A stretch of 64,000 bases of DNA, from contig CAZUHQ010000005.1 of the NCBI GenBank assembly GCA_964620605.1, positions 19,663 to 83,662 of the forward strand, in the 5' to 3' direction. Made by a program: the position numbers and the translations under genes. The notes beneath the pieces were generated by a model, which did not search any database, was not told where the DNA came from, and worked only from the letters and a program-made list of their open reading frames with translations. Below are positions 37,481 through 46,144 of the stretch, one piece after another. Origin of the DNA: Thalassotalea_E sp964620605 (lineage in GTDB: Bacteria; Pseudomonadota; Gammaproteobacteria; Enterobacterales; Alteromonadaceae). The first letter of the stretch is position 1. Every line of letters begins with the position of its first letter.

Positions 37481-38362
37481 ATGAAAAATTTTATCATAGC
37501 GATAGTTGCTGTACTTTTTGTGCTTATCGTTTCTTCCGTCTTTGTGGTTTTTGAAGGACAAAGAGGCATAGTCTTTCAGTTTTCCAAGATCAAACGTGAT
37601 GATGCCGGGGAAATGAAAGTTTATCAGCCAGGCTTGCATTTTAAGATCCCACTAATTGAATCGGTACGTAAACTAGACGCTCGTATTCAAACGCTCGATG
37701 AAGCGCCGGATCGTTTTGTTACCTCAGAGAAAAAAGACTTAATGGTCGACTCTTATGCTAAATGGCGCATTGTTGATTTTTCGACTTATTATTTACGGAC
37801 ATCGGGTTCAATTGAAAATGCGCGTGCGCTATTAAAGCAAAAAATTAATAATGGTCTGCGCACCGAGTTTGGTTCTCGCACCATTAAAGATATTGTATCT
37901 GGCGATCGTGACGTTATTATGAGTAAGGCATTAGAAAGTGCTGCCAGTAGTCGGGAAGACTTAGGTATTGATGTAATAGACGTTAGGGTGAAAGCGATTA
38001 ACTTACCGCCAGAAGTCAGTAACTCGATTTATGACCGAATGCGCGCAGAGCGCACTGCTGTCGCGAAAGAGCATAGATCCAAAGGTCAGGAGCAGTCGGA
38101 AATTATTCGTGCGACAATTGATGCAAAAGTGACGGTAATGCTAGCGACCGCGCAAAAACAAGCGTTTGAAGTGCGAGGGGAAGGTGATGCCCTGGCGGCT
38201 AAAGTGTATGCTGATGCCTATAGCAAAGACGCTGAATTTTTTAATTTCTTTAGAAGCCTGGAAGCTTATGAAAAAAGCTTTAACTCGAAAAATGACATCT
38301 TAGTAGTTAAACCGGATAATGAATTTTTCCATTACCTAAAAGATAGCACTAAGGGTAAGTAA
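37481..38362 (+). CDS. hflC: FtsH regulator HflC
   Basis: A 293-residue partner of HflK: N-terminal membrane helix (about 3-24), SPFH domain with FEGQRGIVFQFSKI, and a long helix with RMRAERTAVAKEHRSKG. Start is immediately after hflK, so subunit amounts are probably coupled. A strong terminator follows at 38381. Confidence 0.95.
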   Translation: MKNFIIAIVAVLFVLIVSSVFVVFEGQRGIVFQFSKIKRDDAGEMKVYQPGLHFKIPLIESVRKLDARIQTLDEAPDRFVTSEKKDLMVDSYAKWRIVDFSTYYLRTSGSIENARALLKQKINNGLRTEFGSRTIKDIVSGDRDVIMSKALESAASSREDLGIDVIDVRVKAINLPPEVSNSIYDRMRAERTAVAKEHRSKGQEQSEIIRATIDAKVTVMLATAQKQAFEVRGEGDALAAKVYADAYSKDAEFFNFFRSLEAYEKSFNSKNDILVVKPDNEFFHYLKDSTKGK

Positions 38363-38380
38363 TCCCTAATTTTCTAAGCT

Positions 38381-38409
38381 CAAAAGCCATGACCTAGTCA
38401 TGGCTTTTG
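38381..38409 (+). terminator. Intrinsic terminator after hflC
   Basis: A perfect 13-bp stem (38381-38393 with 38397-38409) with a 3-base loop, followed by a T-rich stretch. It likely ends the hfq-hflX-hflKC transcript. Confidence 0.85.
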
Positions 38410-38436
38410 TTTATTTGTCATTTATAATGTACAGGT

Positions 38437-38622
38437 ATGAATACAGAACTGTTAGTGACCGCTTTGGCGATCGCATTAATTATTGAAGGTTTGCTCCCGG
38501 CTCTTTTTCCAAATAAGTGGCGTGCTTATGTGTTAAAACTCGCGGAAGAAACCCCGCAAGCAATACGCTCTATCGGCATCACTATTATTATACTGGGTAT
38601 GATAATTTTATGGCTGGTTTAG
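38437..38622 (+). CDS. yjeT: DUF2065 small membrane protein (YjeT)
   Basis: A 61-residue protein with two predicted membrane helices (about 4-22 and 44-61) separated by a short polar loop, the DUF2065 pattern with LIIEGLLPALFPNKWR. It keeps the place between hflC and purA. No function is established. Confidence 0.88.
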   Translation: MNTELLVTALAIALIIEGLLPALFPNKWRAYVLKLAEETPQAIRSIGITIIILGMIILWLV

Positions 38623-38649
38623 CTGAGATTGTGAATTCACTGAGCTAAA
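38618..38649. repeat. Inverted repeat at the yjeT stop
   Basis: TTTAGCT...AGCTAAA, extendable past one mismatch, with its left arm containing the yjeT stop codon. No T run follows, so it is only a weak terminator candidate. Confidence 0.3.
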
Positions 38650-38781
38650 AGCCTGACTCAGTTAAGCCATTATTAAACTTTACTATTTTCAAAATCGTAT
38701 TAAAAAGCAGCAAATAAGTGCTTGGACTCAATTTGTAATTTTGATAGAATCCCCGCCTAATTTTTTTTCCAAAATGTGAAC

Positions 38782-40080
38782 ATGGGTAAAAACGTTGTAG
38801 TTCTCGGCACTCAATGGGGTGACGAAGGTAAAGGTAAGGTTGTTGACCTACTAACAGATAAAGCTAAGTATGTGGTGCGTTATCAAGGTGGTCACAACGC
38901 AGGTCATACACTAGTTATCAATGGTGAAAAAACCGTTCTGCATTTGATCCCATCCGGGGTATTACGTGACAATGTTAAATGCTTAATTGGGAATGGCGTT
39001 GTGCTATGTCCAAAGGCATTAATGACTGAAATCAAAATGCTTGAAGAGCGTGGCGTACCAGTACGTGAACGTTTACTGATCAGCGATGCCTGCCCGTTAA
39101 TTCTGCCGTATCATAATGCGTTAGATACTGCGCGCGAAAAAGCACGTGGCAATAAAGCAATCGGTACTACCGGTCGTGGTATTGGCCCTGCGTATGAAGA
39201 TAAAGTTGCTCGTCGTGGTTTACGTGTTGGTGATTTGGTTAATGCGGAAAGCTTTGCTGTTAAGTTAAAAGAAATTGTTGAATATCATAACTTTGCCTTA
39301 ACGCAATATTATAAAGTTGATGCTGTTAGCTATGAAGAGGTATTAGCTGATGCGCTTGAAGTACGTGAAGTGATTATTGATATGATTGCCGACATTTCTG
39401 AAATTATCGATCAGTCACGTAAAGCCGGCGATTCTATTATGTTTGAAGGTGCACAAGGCACTTTATTAGACATAGATCACGGTACTTATCCTTATGTAAC
39501 TTCTTCAAATACTACTGCTGGTGGTGTTTCGACCGGCTGTGGTTTTGGCCCTCGTTATTTAGATTACATCTTAGGTATTACTAAGGCGTACACTACCCGT
39601 GTTGGTTCAGGGCCTTTCCCAACAGAACTTGATGATGAAATTGGTGAGCACTTAGGCACCGTCGGTCATGAGTTTGGCGCTACTACTGGCCGTGAACGTC
39701 GTTGTGGCTGGTTCGATGCGGTTGCCATGCATCGCGCGGTGCAAATTAACAGTATTACCGGTTTTTGCTTAACTAAGCTTGATGTTTTAGATGGCTTAAA
39801 AGAATTAAAAATCTGTACCGGTTATCAAACCAAGTCAGGTGAAATGATCTCTGTTCCGCCAACGGCAGCAGAAGGTTACGAAGAAATTACACCGGTTTAT
39901 GAAACTCTACCTGGCTGGAGTGAATCAACCGTTGGGGCGACTTCAATTGATGCCTTGCCGGATAATGCCAAAGCTTATATTAAACGTATTGAGCAAGTGA
40001 CAGGTGTGCCGGTAGACATCATCTCTACTGGTCCAGATCGTAACGAAACTATTATTTTGGTTAATCCGTTCGACGAATAA
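38782..40080 (+). CDS. purA: Adenylosuccinate synthetase
   Basis: A 432-residue enzyme that joins IMP and aspartate with GTP, the first committed step to AMP. Motifs: GTQWGDEGKGK at the N-terminus, GGHNAGHT, GTTGRGIGPAYEDK and TTGRERRCGWFD. ATG at 38782 gives exactly the E. coli length; the in-frame GTG at 38776 is two codons earlier. A terminator follows. Confidence 0.97.
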   Translation: MGKNVVVLGTQWGDEGKGKVVDLLTDKAKYVVRYQGGHNAGHTLVINGEKTVLHLIPSGVLRDNVKCLIGNGVVLCPKALMTEIKMLEERGVPVRERLLISDACPLILPYHNALDTAREKARGNKAIGTTGRGIGPAYEDKVARRGLRVGDLVNAESFAVKLKEIVEYHNFALTQYYKVDAVSYEEVLADALEVREVIIDMIADISEIIDQSRKAGDSIMFEGAQGTLLDIDHGTYPYVTSSNTTAGGVSTGCGFGPRYLDYILGITKAYTTRVGSGPFPTELDDEIGEHLGTVGHEFGATTGRERRCGWFDAVAMHRAVQINSITGFCLTKLDVLDGLKELKICTGYQTKSGEMISVPPTAAEGYEEITPVYETLPGWSESTVGATSIDALPDNAKAYIKRIEQVTGVPVDIISTGPDRNETIILVNPFDE

Positions 40081-40104
40081 TCATTTATTCTGGCGTTATA
40101 AAGA

Positions 40105-40136
40105 AAAACCATCGCTATAATCACGGTGGTTTTTTT
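40105..40136 (+). terminator. Intrinsic terminator after purA
   Basis: A 10-bp stem with one G-U pair (AAAACCATCG with CGGTGGTTTT) followed by continued T residues. Confidence 0.75.
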
Positions 40137-40513
40137 ATATTTATTTGTTTTAAATTATACAATATTCACAGTTGATAATTTATGCAAACCTCAATTACTA
40201 ATCAGTAATTATTGCTTGAGTTTTCGCGTGAAATGTCAGCATGTTTTCAGTGACTTTTCCTGTTTTTGTCGATCTTCTCTTAAATTCGCTAAACTCCCAA
40301 TTCGCTGTAATTGTTAAATAGTGAATATTTAGCATATCAATATGAAATGCTATTCAGTAAACCGTATGCTATGGCCTATTATTAAAGCGTTTGAGCGCTA
40401 AATCCCCGCTTGAACTCGCAATATGAGTTAGGCTAATATCCAAAAATAAAAGAAATAAATATTTCGAAATATATAACTTATCAATATAACGACAACGCCC
40501 CTAGGACAGAGCC
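40137..40513. promoter_or_regulatory. Upstream region of malic enzyme
   Basis: An AT-rich gap without a supported gene. It contains a 7-bp inverted repeat with a 4-base loop (40193-40210) and a looser one around 40331-40353. A candidate sigma-70 promoter is TTGAAC at 40410-40415 and TAATAT at 40434-40439 with an 18-base spacer. No MetJ- or Arg-type boxes are seen. A 63-codon frame here has no protein-like features. Confidence 0.35.
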
Positions 40514-41758
40514 ATGACAGATTTTAAACAACAAGCGCTTGATTATCACCAGTTCCCGTTACCTGGAAAGATCAGTGTCGAGCTAACCACACCGGCTGAA
40601 ACCAGCCAAGATTTATCTCTTGCCTATAGTCCTGGAGTTGCTGAGCCGGTACGGGCGATTGCCGAGAATCCTGATGATGTTTATAAATACACGGGTAAAG
40701 GTAATACAGTTGCTGTTATTACTAATGGTACGGCTATTTTAGGTTTGGGTAATCTCGGCGGTATGGCGTCTAAACCTGTGATGGAAGGCAAGGCATTATT
40801 GTTTAAACGCTTTGCCGGAATTAATTCGTTTGATATTGAAGTTAAGCATAAAACCCCGGATGAGTTTATTAATACCGTCGCCAATATCGCGGATAGCTTT
40901 GGTGGTATTAACCTTGAAGATATTAAGGCGCCGGAATGTTTTGTCATTGAAAAAGCGTTGATTGAACGTTGTAAAGTACCTATCTTTCACGACGATCAGC
41001 ACGGCACGGCAATCGTTACTGCTGCCGGGATGATCAACGCACTGGAAATTCAGGGTAAAGAGCTAAGACATGCCAATATCGTCTGTATGGGAGCCGGTGC
41101 TGCGGCGATTGCCTGTATGGAGCTGCTGATCAAATGTGGTGCTCAGCGTGAAAAGATTTATATGCTCGATACTAAAGGGGTGATCCATACCCGTCGTGAT
41201 GATTTAAATGAATATAAGAAGCTGTTTGCCAATAACACCGATAAGCGGACGTTAGAACAAGTGATTGACGGTGCTGACGTTTTTGTTGGCGTTTCCGGTC
41301 CTGACTTATTAAGTGCTGAACATGTGACAATGATGGCAACAAAACCGGTAATTTTTGCCTGCTCAAACCCGGATCCGGAAATTAAACCTGAGGTTGCATT
41401 AGCTGCTCGTGATGATGTTATTATTGCCACAGGCCGTTCTGATTATCCGAACCAGGTGAACAATGTGCTGTGTTTTCCGTTTATCTTCCGTGGTGCATTA
41501 GATGTTAGGGCGAGAACCATTAATGATGAAATGAAAGTGGCCTGTGTTCATGCGATCAGAGAGCTGGCAAAAGAACCTGTGACCCAGGAAGTGGTTGAAG
41601 CCAGTGGTGAGCAAACGCTTACTTTTGGTCAAGATTATATTATTCCTAAGCCGATGGATTCAAGATTGTGTGCCCGAGTGGCAAGAGCAGTTGCCCAGGC
41701 GGCGGTAGATTCAGGTGTCGCGGCGTTGGAAATGCCAGAAAATTATATGCAGGAATGA
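40514..41758 (+). CDS. Malic enzyme, short form (malate to pyruvate)
   Basis: A 414-residue oxidative decarboxylase of malate. The N-terminal domain has AYSPGVAEPVRAI and a catalytic Lys region in GNLGGMASKPVMEGKALLFK. Metal-binding acids lie in NLEDIKAPECF and HDDQHGTAIV, and the nucleotide-binding motif is GAGAAAIA. It lacks the C-terminal phosphotransacetylase-like domain of MaeB (about 759 residues), so it is the short type. Coenzyme preference (NAD or NADP) cannot be fixed from the motif alone. Ends at a shared terminator with metJ. Confidence 0.92.
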   Translation: MTDFKQQALDYHQFPLPGKISVELTTPAETSQDLSLAYSPGVAEPVRAIAENPDDVYKYTGKGNTVAVITNGTAILGLGNLGGMASKPVMEGKALLFKRFAGINSFDIEVKHKTPDEFINTVANIADSFGGINLEDIKAPECFVIEKALIERCKVPIFHDDQHGTAIVTAAGMINALEIQGKELRHANIVCMGAGAAAIACMELLIKCGAQREKIYMLDTKGVIHTRRDDLNEYKKLFANNTDKRTLEQVIDGADVFVGVSGPDLLSAEHVTMMATKPVIFACSNPDPEIKPEVALAARDDVIIATGRSDYPNQVNNVLCFPFIFRGALDVRARTINDEMKVACVHAIRELAKEPVTQEVVEASGEQTLTFGQDYIIPKPMDSRLCARVARAVAQAAVDSGVAALEMPENYMQE

Positions 41759-41773
41759 TAGAAAATTGAACGT

Positions 41774-41803
41774 AAAAAGGCGTTACCTATGCAACGCCTT
41801 TTT
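41774..41803. terminator. Bidirectional terminator, malic enzyme / metJ
   Basis: An 11-bp perfect stem (AAAAAGGCGTT with AACGCCTTTTT) around an 8-base loop, with T residues on the plus side and an A tract before it. It lies between two convergent genes. Confidence 0.85.
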
Positions 41804-41820
41804 CTTTCTGCGATTACCGG

Positions 41821-42150
41821 TTATTCGTCGTCATTTTCATATTGACTAAAATCGGTAATACCTTGAGCTTCTAATATCTTGCGGACACTGGCTGGTAATT
41901 TTTGCTCATTATCTTTCGCCAGATCCTGATCATCAGGTAATGGCTGGCCGGTAAAAGCATGTAAAAATGCTTCACATAACAGCTCACTATTAGTGGCATG
42001 TCTTAAGTTATTCACTTGCCTGCGAGTACGCTCATCCGTTAATACTTTCAGGACGCGTAAAGGTATTGAAACGGTAACTTTTTTGACTTGTTCACTTTTT
42101 TTACCATGCTCGGCGTAGGGATTTATGTATTCACCATTCCACTGGGCCAT
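41821..42150 (-). CDS. metJ: Methionine repressor MetJ
   Basis: A 109-residue ribbon-helix-helix repressor that uses S-adenosylmethionine as corepressor. The beta-strand KKVTVSIPLRVLKVLTDERTRRQ and the stretch LRHATNSELLCEAFLHAFTGQPLP are characteristic. It is divergent from metB, with tandem met boxes between that would control both genes. Confidence 0.96.
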   Translation of the reverse strand: MAQWNGEYINPYAEHGKKSEQVKKVTVSIPLRVLKVLTDERTRRQVNNLRHATNSELLCEAFLHAFTGQPLPDDQDLAKDNEQKLPASVRKILEAQGITDFSQYENDDE

Positions 42151-42271
42151 GAATTACCTCAACTAATATTAAATCTTTATATCGCAATATCTTGGAACAT
42201 CACTATGATAATACGATGTTAGCTGCTATAGATTTTACTAGTTCACAACTGCGAGTCAATGATGAATGTGT

Positions 42272-42295
42272 AGAAGTTTAGATGTCTAAAGTTCT
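42272..42295. promoter_or_regulatory. metJ box: MetJ operator, first cluster (three tandem met boxes)
   Basis: Three abutting 8-base units AGAAGTTT, AGATGTCT and AAAGTTCT resemble the met box AGACGTCT, with the middle one closest. The last base overlaps a candidate metB -35 (TTGACC, 42295-42300). Confidence 0.75.
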
Positions 42296-42323
42296 TGACC
42301 CTATTATTTAAAACATTTAGACT
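42295..42323 (+). promoter_or_regulatory. Candidate metB promoter
   Basis: TTGACC, a 17-base spacer, then TAGACT. Both hexamers match four or more sigma-70 consensus positions and lie between and into the met-box clusters, so bound MetJ would block RNA polymerase. Confidence 0.5.
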
Positions 42324-42350
42324 TTTGGACGTCCAAACATCTATTTGGAT
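42311..42350. promoter_or_regulatory. metJ box: MetJ operator, second cluster (up to five tandem met boxes)
   Basis: Consecutive 8-base units AAACATTT, AGACTTTT, GGACGTCC, AAACATCT and ATTTGGAT. The middle GGACGTCC is a perfect palindrome close to AGACGTCT. The 8-base periodicity is the known MetJ array form. Confidence 0.75.
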
Positions 42351-42384
42351 TGGCTTGTCCGATATTAGCTAATTGGAGCATATG

Positions 42385-43545
42385 ATGGCAGAAAATAAAT
42401 TATCAACGATTGCGGTAAGAGCTGGCATAAATACCGACGAGCACCATGGTGCGGTGATCCCTGCCATTCATCTTTCCAGCACCTATGCGCTAACAGGCTT
42501 TAATGAGAAACGTCAGTTTGATTATTCCCGTACTGGCAATCCAACCCGTGCAACTTTTGCTAGTGCGGTTGCTGAGCTGGAGCAAGGAGCAGTTGGCATA
42601 GTTACCAGTACCGGAATGTCTGCGATACATTTATTGTGTCAGCTACTAACCACAGAAGATACTGTAGTGATCCCACATGATTGCTATGGTGGCAGTTACC
42701 GCCTGTTTACTCATTTGGCAAAACGTGGTTTGTTTAAAGTGATAGTCGTCGATCAAAATGACTCACAGGCATTAGCACAGGCATTAGCTAATAAACCTAA
42801 ACTGGTGTTAATCGAAACGCCAAGTAACCCGTTGTTACGTATTGTTGATATTGCGGCGATTACCAAGGCCAGTCAGCAAGCGGGAGCCATAGTGGCGGTC
42901 GATAATACATTTTTATCGCCGATATTACAGCAGCCATTATTGTTAGGCGCAGATATCGTTTTCCACTCCACCACCAAATTTATTAACGGTCATAGTGATG
43001 TCGTCGGTGGCGTGTTAGTGACCAAAGATCAGACATTAGGTGAAGAACTGGCCTGGTGGGCTAATTGTATCGGTATCACTGGTAGTGCGTTTGACAGCTA
43101 CCTTGCGCTGCGCGGTCTTAAAACCTTGCCGGTACGAATGAAACAGCATCAGCAAAATGCCAATGCGGTCGCGCAGTTTTTACGAACTCATTCGGCGGTT
43201 GAGAATGTTTATTATCCGGGCTTTAGCGATCATCCGAATCATGAGATTGCGAAACAGCAGCAGGCGGATTTTGGCTCTATGATGAGTTTTGAAGTTAAGG
43301 GGGGCGTTGAGACGGTAAAACGTCTATTTGATCATTTATCTTTATTTACTTTAGCGCAATCTTTAGGCGGGGTAGAGAGTTTAATCAGTCATCCTTCTAC
43401 TATGACCCATGCAGGTATGGAGATTGAGGCGCAAATTGAGGCCGGAATCAGTCAATCACTGATGCGTATTTCTGTTGGTATTGAAGATATAGATGATATA
43501 TTAGCAGATCTTGAGCAAGGCCTGGCTGCCAGTCAGCAGTGTTAA
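42385..43545 (+). CDS. metB: Cystathionine gamma-synthase
   Basis: A 386-residue PLP enzyme that joins O-succinylhomoserine and cysteine. The PLP Lys lies in HSTTKFINGHSDVVGG. Other family stretches are YSRTGNPTRATF, TGMSAIHL and SLGGVESLISHP. I chose the second of two adjacent ATGs (42385), six bases from GGAG and giving exactly the E. coli length. Frames from 42373 or 42382 add one to four residues. Controlled by the met boxes upstream; metL follows. Confidence 0.94.
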   Translation: MAENKLSTIAVRAGINTDEHHGAVIPAIHLSSTYALTGFNEKRQFDYSRTGNPTRATFASAVAELEQGAVGIVTSTGMSAIHLLCQLLTTEDTVVIPHDCYGGSYRLFTHLAKRGLFKVIVVDQNDSQALAQALANKPKLVLIETPSNPLLRIVDIAAITKASQQAGAIVAVDNTFLSPILQQPLLLGADIVFHSTTKFINGHSDVVGGVLVTKDQTLGEELAWWANCIGITGSAFDSYLALRGLKTLPVRMKQHQQNANAVAQFLRTHSAVENVYYPGFSDHPNHEIAKQQQADFGSMMSFEVKGGVETVKRLFDHLSLFTLAQSLGGVESLISHPSTMTHAGMEIEAQIEAGISQSLMRISVGIEDIDDILADLEQGLAASQQC

Positions 43546-43585
43546 GTTCCAGCGGTATTATTTAAGAGAAAGAATTGTTATTAGC

Positions 43586-46039
43586 ATGAGTCAGGTTAAC
43601 GTAGTCGAGCAGCTTACTGCAGAGCGCAATCAATTAGCAAAACAGGCGGTACAGGTTCATAAGTTTGGTGGCAGCAGCCTAGCAACACCACAATGTATTG
43701 AGCGTGTGGTGGATATTATTCGTCAGCATTGCCAGCTGAATGATGTCGTGGTGGTATCGGCAAATGGTGATACCACAGATACCTTGTTTGCCACCTATCA
43801 AATTGCACTGGAGAATCAGGATGAATTAACCGCTGCCATCGAACATTTATATCAAGAGCAACTTCAATTGATTGCAAGTTTGTTAAGTGATGCATCCGCC
43901 GAACGCATGGCAAATTATCTCAAATCAGATATTCAACAACTGAGCCACTGGCTAACTTCGGCACCTGAGCAATATCAGGCTGATTTTCTCTCTTTCGGTG
44001 AGCTTTGGTCGGCACGTCTGCTTTCGGCAATATTAAGCGAGCGGGTTTGTCCGAGTTACTATCTTGATGCCCGAGATTTTTTAGTGATCGATAACGATCA
44101 AGAATGCCGGGTTGATAGCCAGTTAAGTCAAGCTCAGTTTGAGCAGTTAACGCAACAGGGAAAACTTGCCATAGTTACTGGTTACATTAGTAAAGACAGC
44201 AGCGGTAAAACCTGTACCTTAGGACGCAATGGCAGCGATTATTCCGCAACTATTATGGCATCTTTAAGTGGTGCGCAAAATGTCACCTTATGGACGGATG
44301 TTGATGGTATATATAGCGCAGATCCCCGGGTTGTTCCTGGTGCGCGTAAGTTACATCGCTTGCCAAACGGCGTGGCAAAAGAATTAGGTCGCCTAGGCAA
44401 TCCGGTATTACATGCAAAAACCTTGCAGCCATTAACGGAGCATAGTACCCATTTGCATGTTGCCAGCAGTTTTGATTATCAAACCCCAGGTACGGAAATC
44501 GGCAAATTTGGTCAAATTGCCAAGCGTGAATTATCAGTGACTTTTTTAAATGATTTATTACTGGCACAGTCAGAAAGCTTTCTTGGTGAGCAAGGCCAGC
44601 AGGCACAGCAAGTGTTTTCTGCCATTTGCAGTGATACCAAGGCCGGCTATATAGTGATTGAACAGGCGCAGCAAAAAGCGGTCAGTCAGTGGTTGGCGAG
44701 TCACGATACTGAAGTGTCCTTTACCCCGGTCGCAATTTTAGCCACAGTTGGCCACAAAGTGGTTGAGCACGGTGATGTTAAAGCGCGTTTTAAGCGGGCG
44801 TTGAAGCATGAGCAGGTATTTGCTATTGCTAATTCACCTTATGAACACAGTTTAATTGCTATTTTACACCAGCCCTGTTCGGTAGAACTGCTTAACCATG
44901 TCCATCATGATATGACCAAAGATGCACGCCATATAGGTTTAGTCGTGGCGGGCCTAGGTAATATTGGTGAGCGATTTTTAGCATTGCTACCGCAGCAGTT
45001 AACCCGCATTTCGGCATTGGAAAATGTTCATCTTGTCGGTTTGCTATCTTCGCAAAAAGTCCTGATTAATAATGATGGTATTGAAGTGTCTCAAGCGTTA
45101 GCCCTGTTTGAGCAAGGGGCGAAAAGTTATGATGATGATTTGCTGATGTCCTGGCTCTCTAACCATCCATATGATGAGTTAGTGGTAGTGGATATTACGC
45201 CAAGTGAAGCCTTTAGTTTGCTGTACCTGGAATTTTTCAAACAGGGTATCCATGTCATTGGCGCCAATAAATGGGCGGCATCTTCGAATACCGAACATTA
45301 CAATGAATTATTAACCACAGCGAAACAGCATAAAAGTTTATGGCTGGGTAATACTACGGTTGGCGCAGGCTTACCGATAAACTATGCGATTGATGATTTA
45401 TTAAATAGTGGTGACCAAATTACTGAAATTTCAGGAATTTTTTCTGGTACTCTGTCCTGGCTTTTTGCTACTTATGATAACAGTGTGCCGTTTTCTCAGC
45501 TAATGCTCGATGCCTTGGCACAAGGGCTCACTGAACCTGATCCTCGGGAAGATTTGTCCGGCCGTGATGTCCAGCGTAAGTTATTAATTTTGGCGCGTAA
45601 AGCGGGCTTTGAACTTTCATTAGCCGATATTCACTGTCAAAATTTAGTACCGAAAGAGTTGCAAGCCTTATCAACACAAGAATTTCTTGTCAATAGCGAG
45701 CAGCTTGATGCTTACTTTGCCAAGCAGTATTTACAGGCAGCAACACAAGGAAATTGTATTCGCTATATTGCAACATTTACTCAACAACAGGATAAGTTAG
45801 TCGCCAGTGTCGGTTTAGCTGCCTTGCCTAAGGATGATGCGTTTGCCAATTTAACCCCTTGCGATAATGTTTTTCAGATCAAAAGTCACTGGTATCAGGA
45901 AAATCCTTTGATTATCAGAGGTCCTGGTGCCGGGCGAGATGTTACTGCCGGTGGCTTACATTCTGATCTGGTGACTATTTGTAGTCAGTTGGCACATCGT
46001 CAACATCAGGTAAAATTAAAAGGGATCAATGCCTTGTAG
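43586..46039 (+). CDS. metL: Bifunctional aspartokinase / homoserine dehydrogenase II
   Basis: An 817-residue fusion. The aspartokinase part (about 1-300) has VHKFGGSSLATP and the LWTDVDGIYSADPR motif. A regulatory region follows, then homoserine dehydrogenase (about 470-817) with GLGNIGERFL, GANKWAAS, ISGIFSGTLSW and EPDPREDLSGRDVQRK. It supplies homoserine for methionine. The frame extends to 43511 inside metB; ATG at 43586 is preferred as it lies 40 bases after metB and gives a family-like N-terminus. MetB-MetL order is as in E. coli. Confidence 0.94.
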   Translation: MSQVNVVEQLTAERNQLAKQAVQVHKFGGSSLATPQCIERVVDIIRQHCQLNDVVVVSANGDTTDTLFATYQIALENQDELTAAIEHLYQEQLQLIASLLSDASAERMANYLKSDIQQLSHWLTSAPEQYQADFLSFGELWSARLLSAILSERVCPSYYLDARDFLVIDNDQECRVDSQLSQAQFEQLTQQGKLAIVTGYISKDSSGKTCTLGRNGSDYSATIMASLSGAQNVTLWTDVDGIYSADPRVVPGARKLHRLPNGVAKELGRLGNPVLHAKTLQPLTEHSTHLHVASSFDYQTPGTEIGKFGQIAKRELSVTFLNDLLLAQSESFLGEQGQQAQQVFSAICSDTKAGYIVIEQAQQKAVSQWLASHDTEVSFTPVAILATVGHKVVEHGDVKARFKRALKHEQVFAIANSPYEHSLIAILHQPCSVELLNHVHHDMTKDARHIGLVVAGLGNIGERFLALLPQQLTRISALENVHLVGLLSSQKVLINNDGIEVSQALALFEQGAKSYDDDLLMSWLSNHPYDELVVVDITPSEAFSLLYLEFFKQGIHVIGANKWAASSNTEHYNELLTTAKQHKSLWLGNTTVGAGLPINYAIDDLLNSGDQITEISGIFSGTLSWLFATYDNSVPFSQLMLDALAQGLTEPDPREDLSGRDVQRKLLILARKAGFELSLADIHCQNLVPKELQALSTQEFLVNSEQLDAYFAKQYLQAATQGNCIRYIATFTQQQDKLVASVGLAALPKDDAFANLTPCDNVFQIKSHWYQENPLIIRGPGAGRDVTAGGLHSDLVTICSQLAHRQHQVKLKGINAL

Positions 46040-46144
46040 TTTTGTACTATGGTTATAGTTAGATGATAAATGCTTGAGTGTTTTTGTGATATTCATTAGC
46101 ATGACAAGTAATAAAATTAATAACACCATAGAGTCCGCTATTAC

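Noticed and set aside
40126..40317. A 63-codon frame between purA and malic enzyme
   Set aside because: Begins in the purA terminator, has no ribosome site and no recognisable features.
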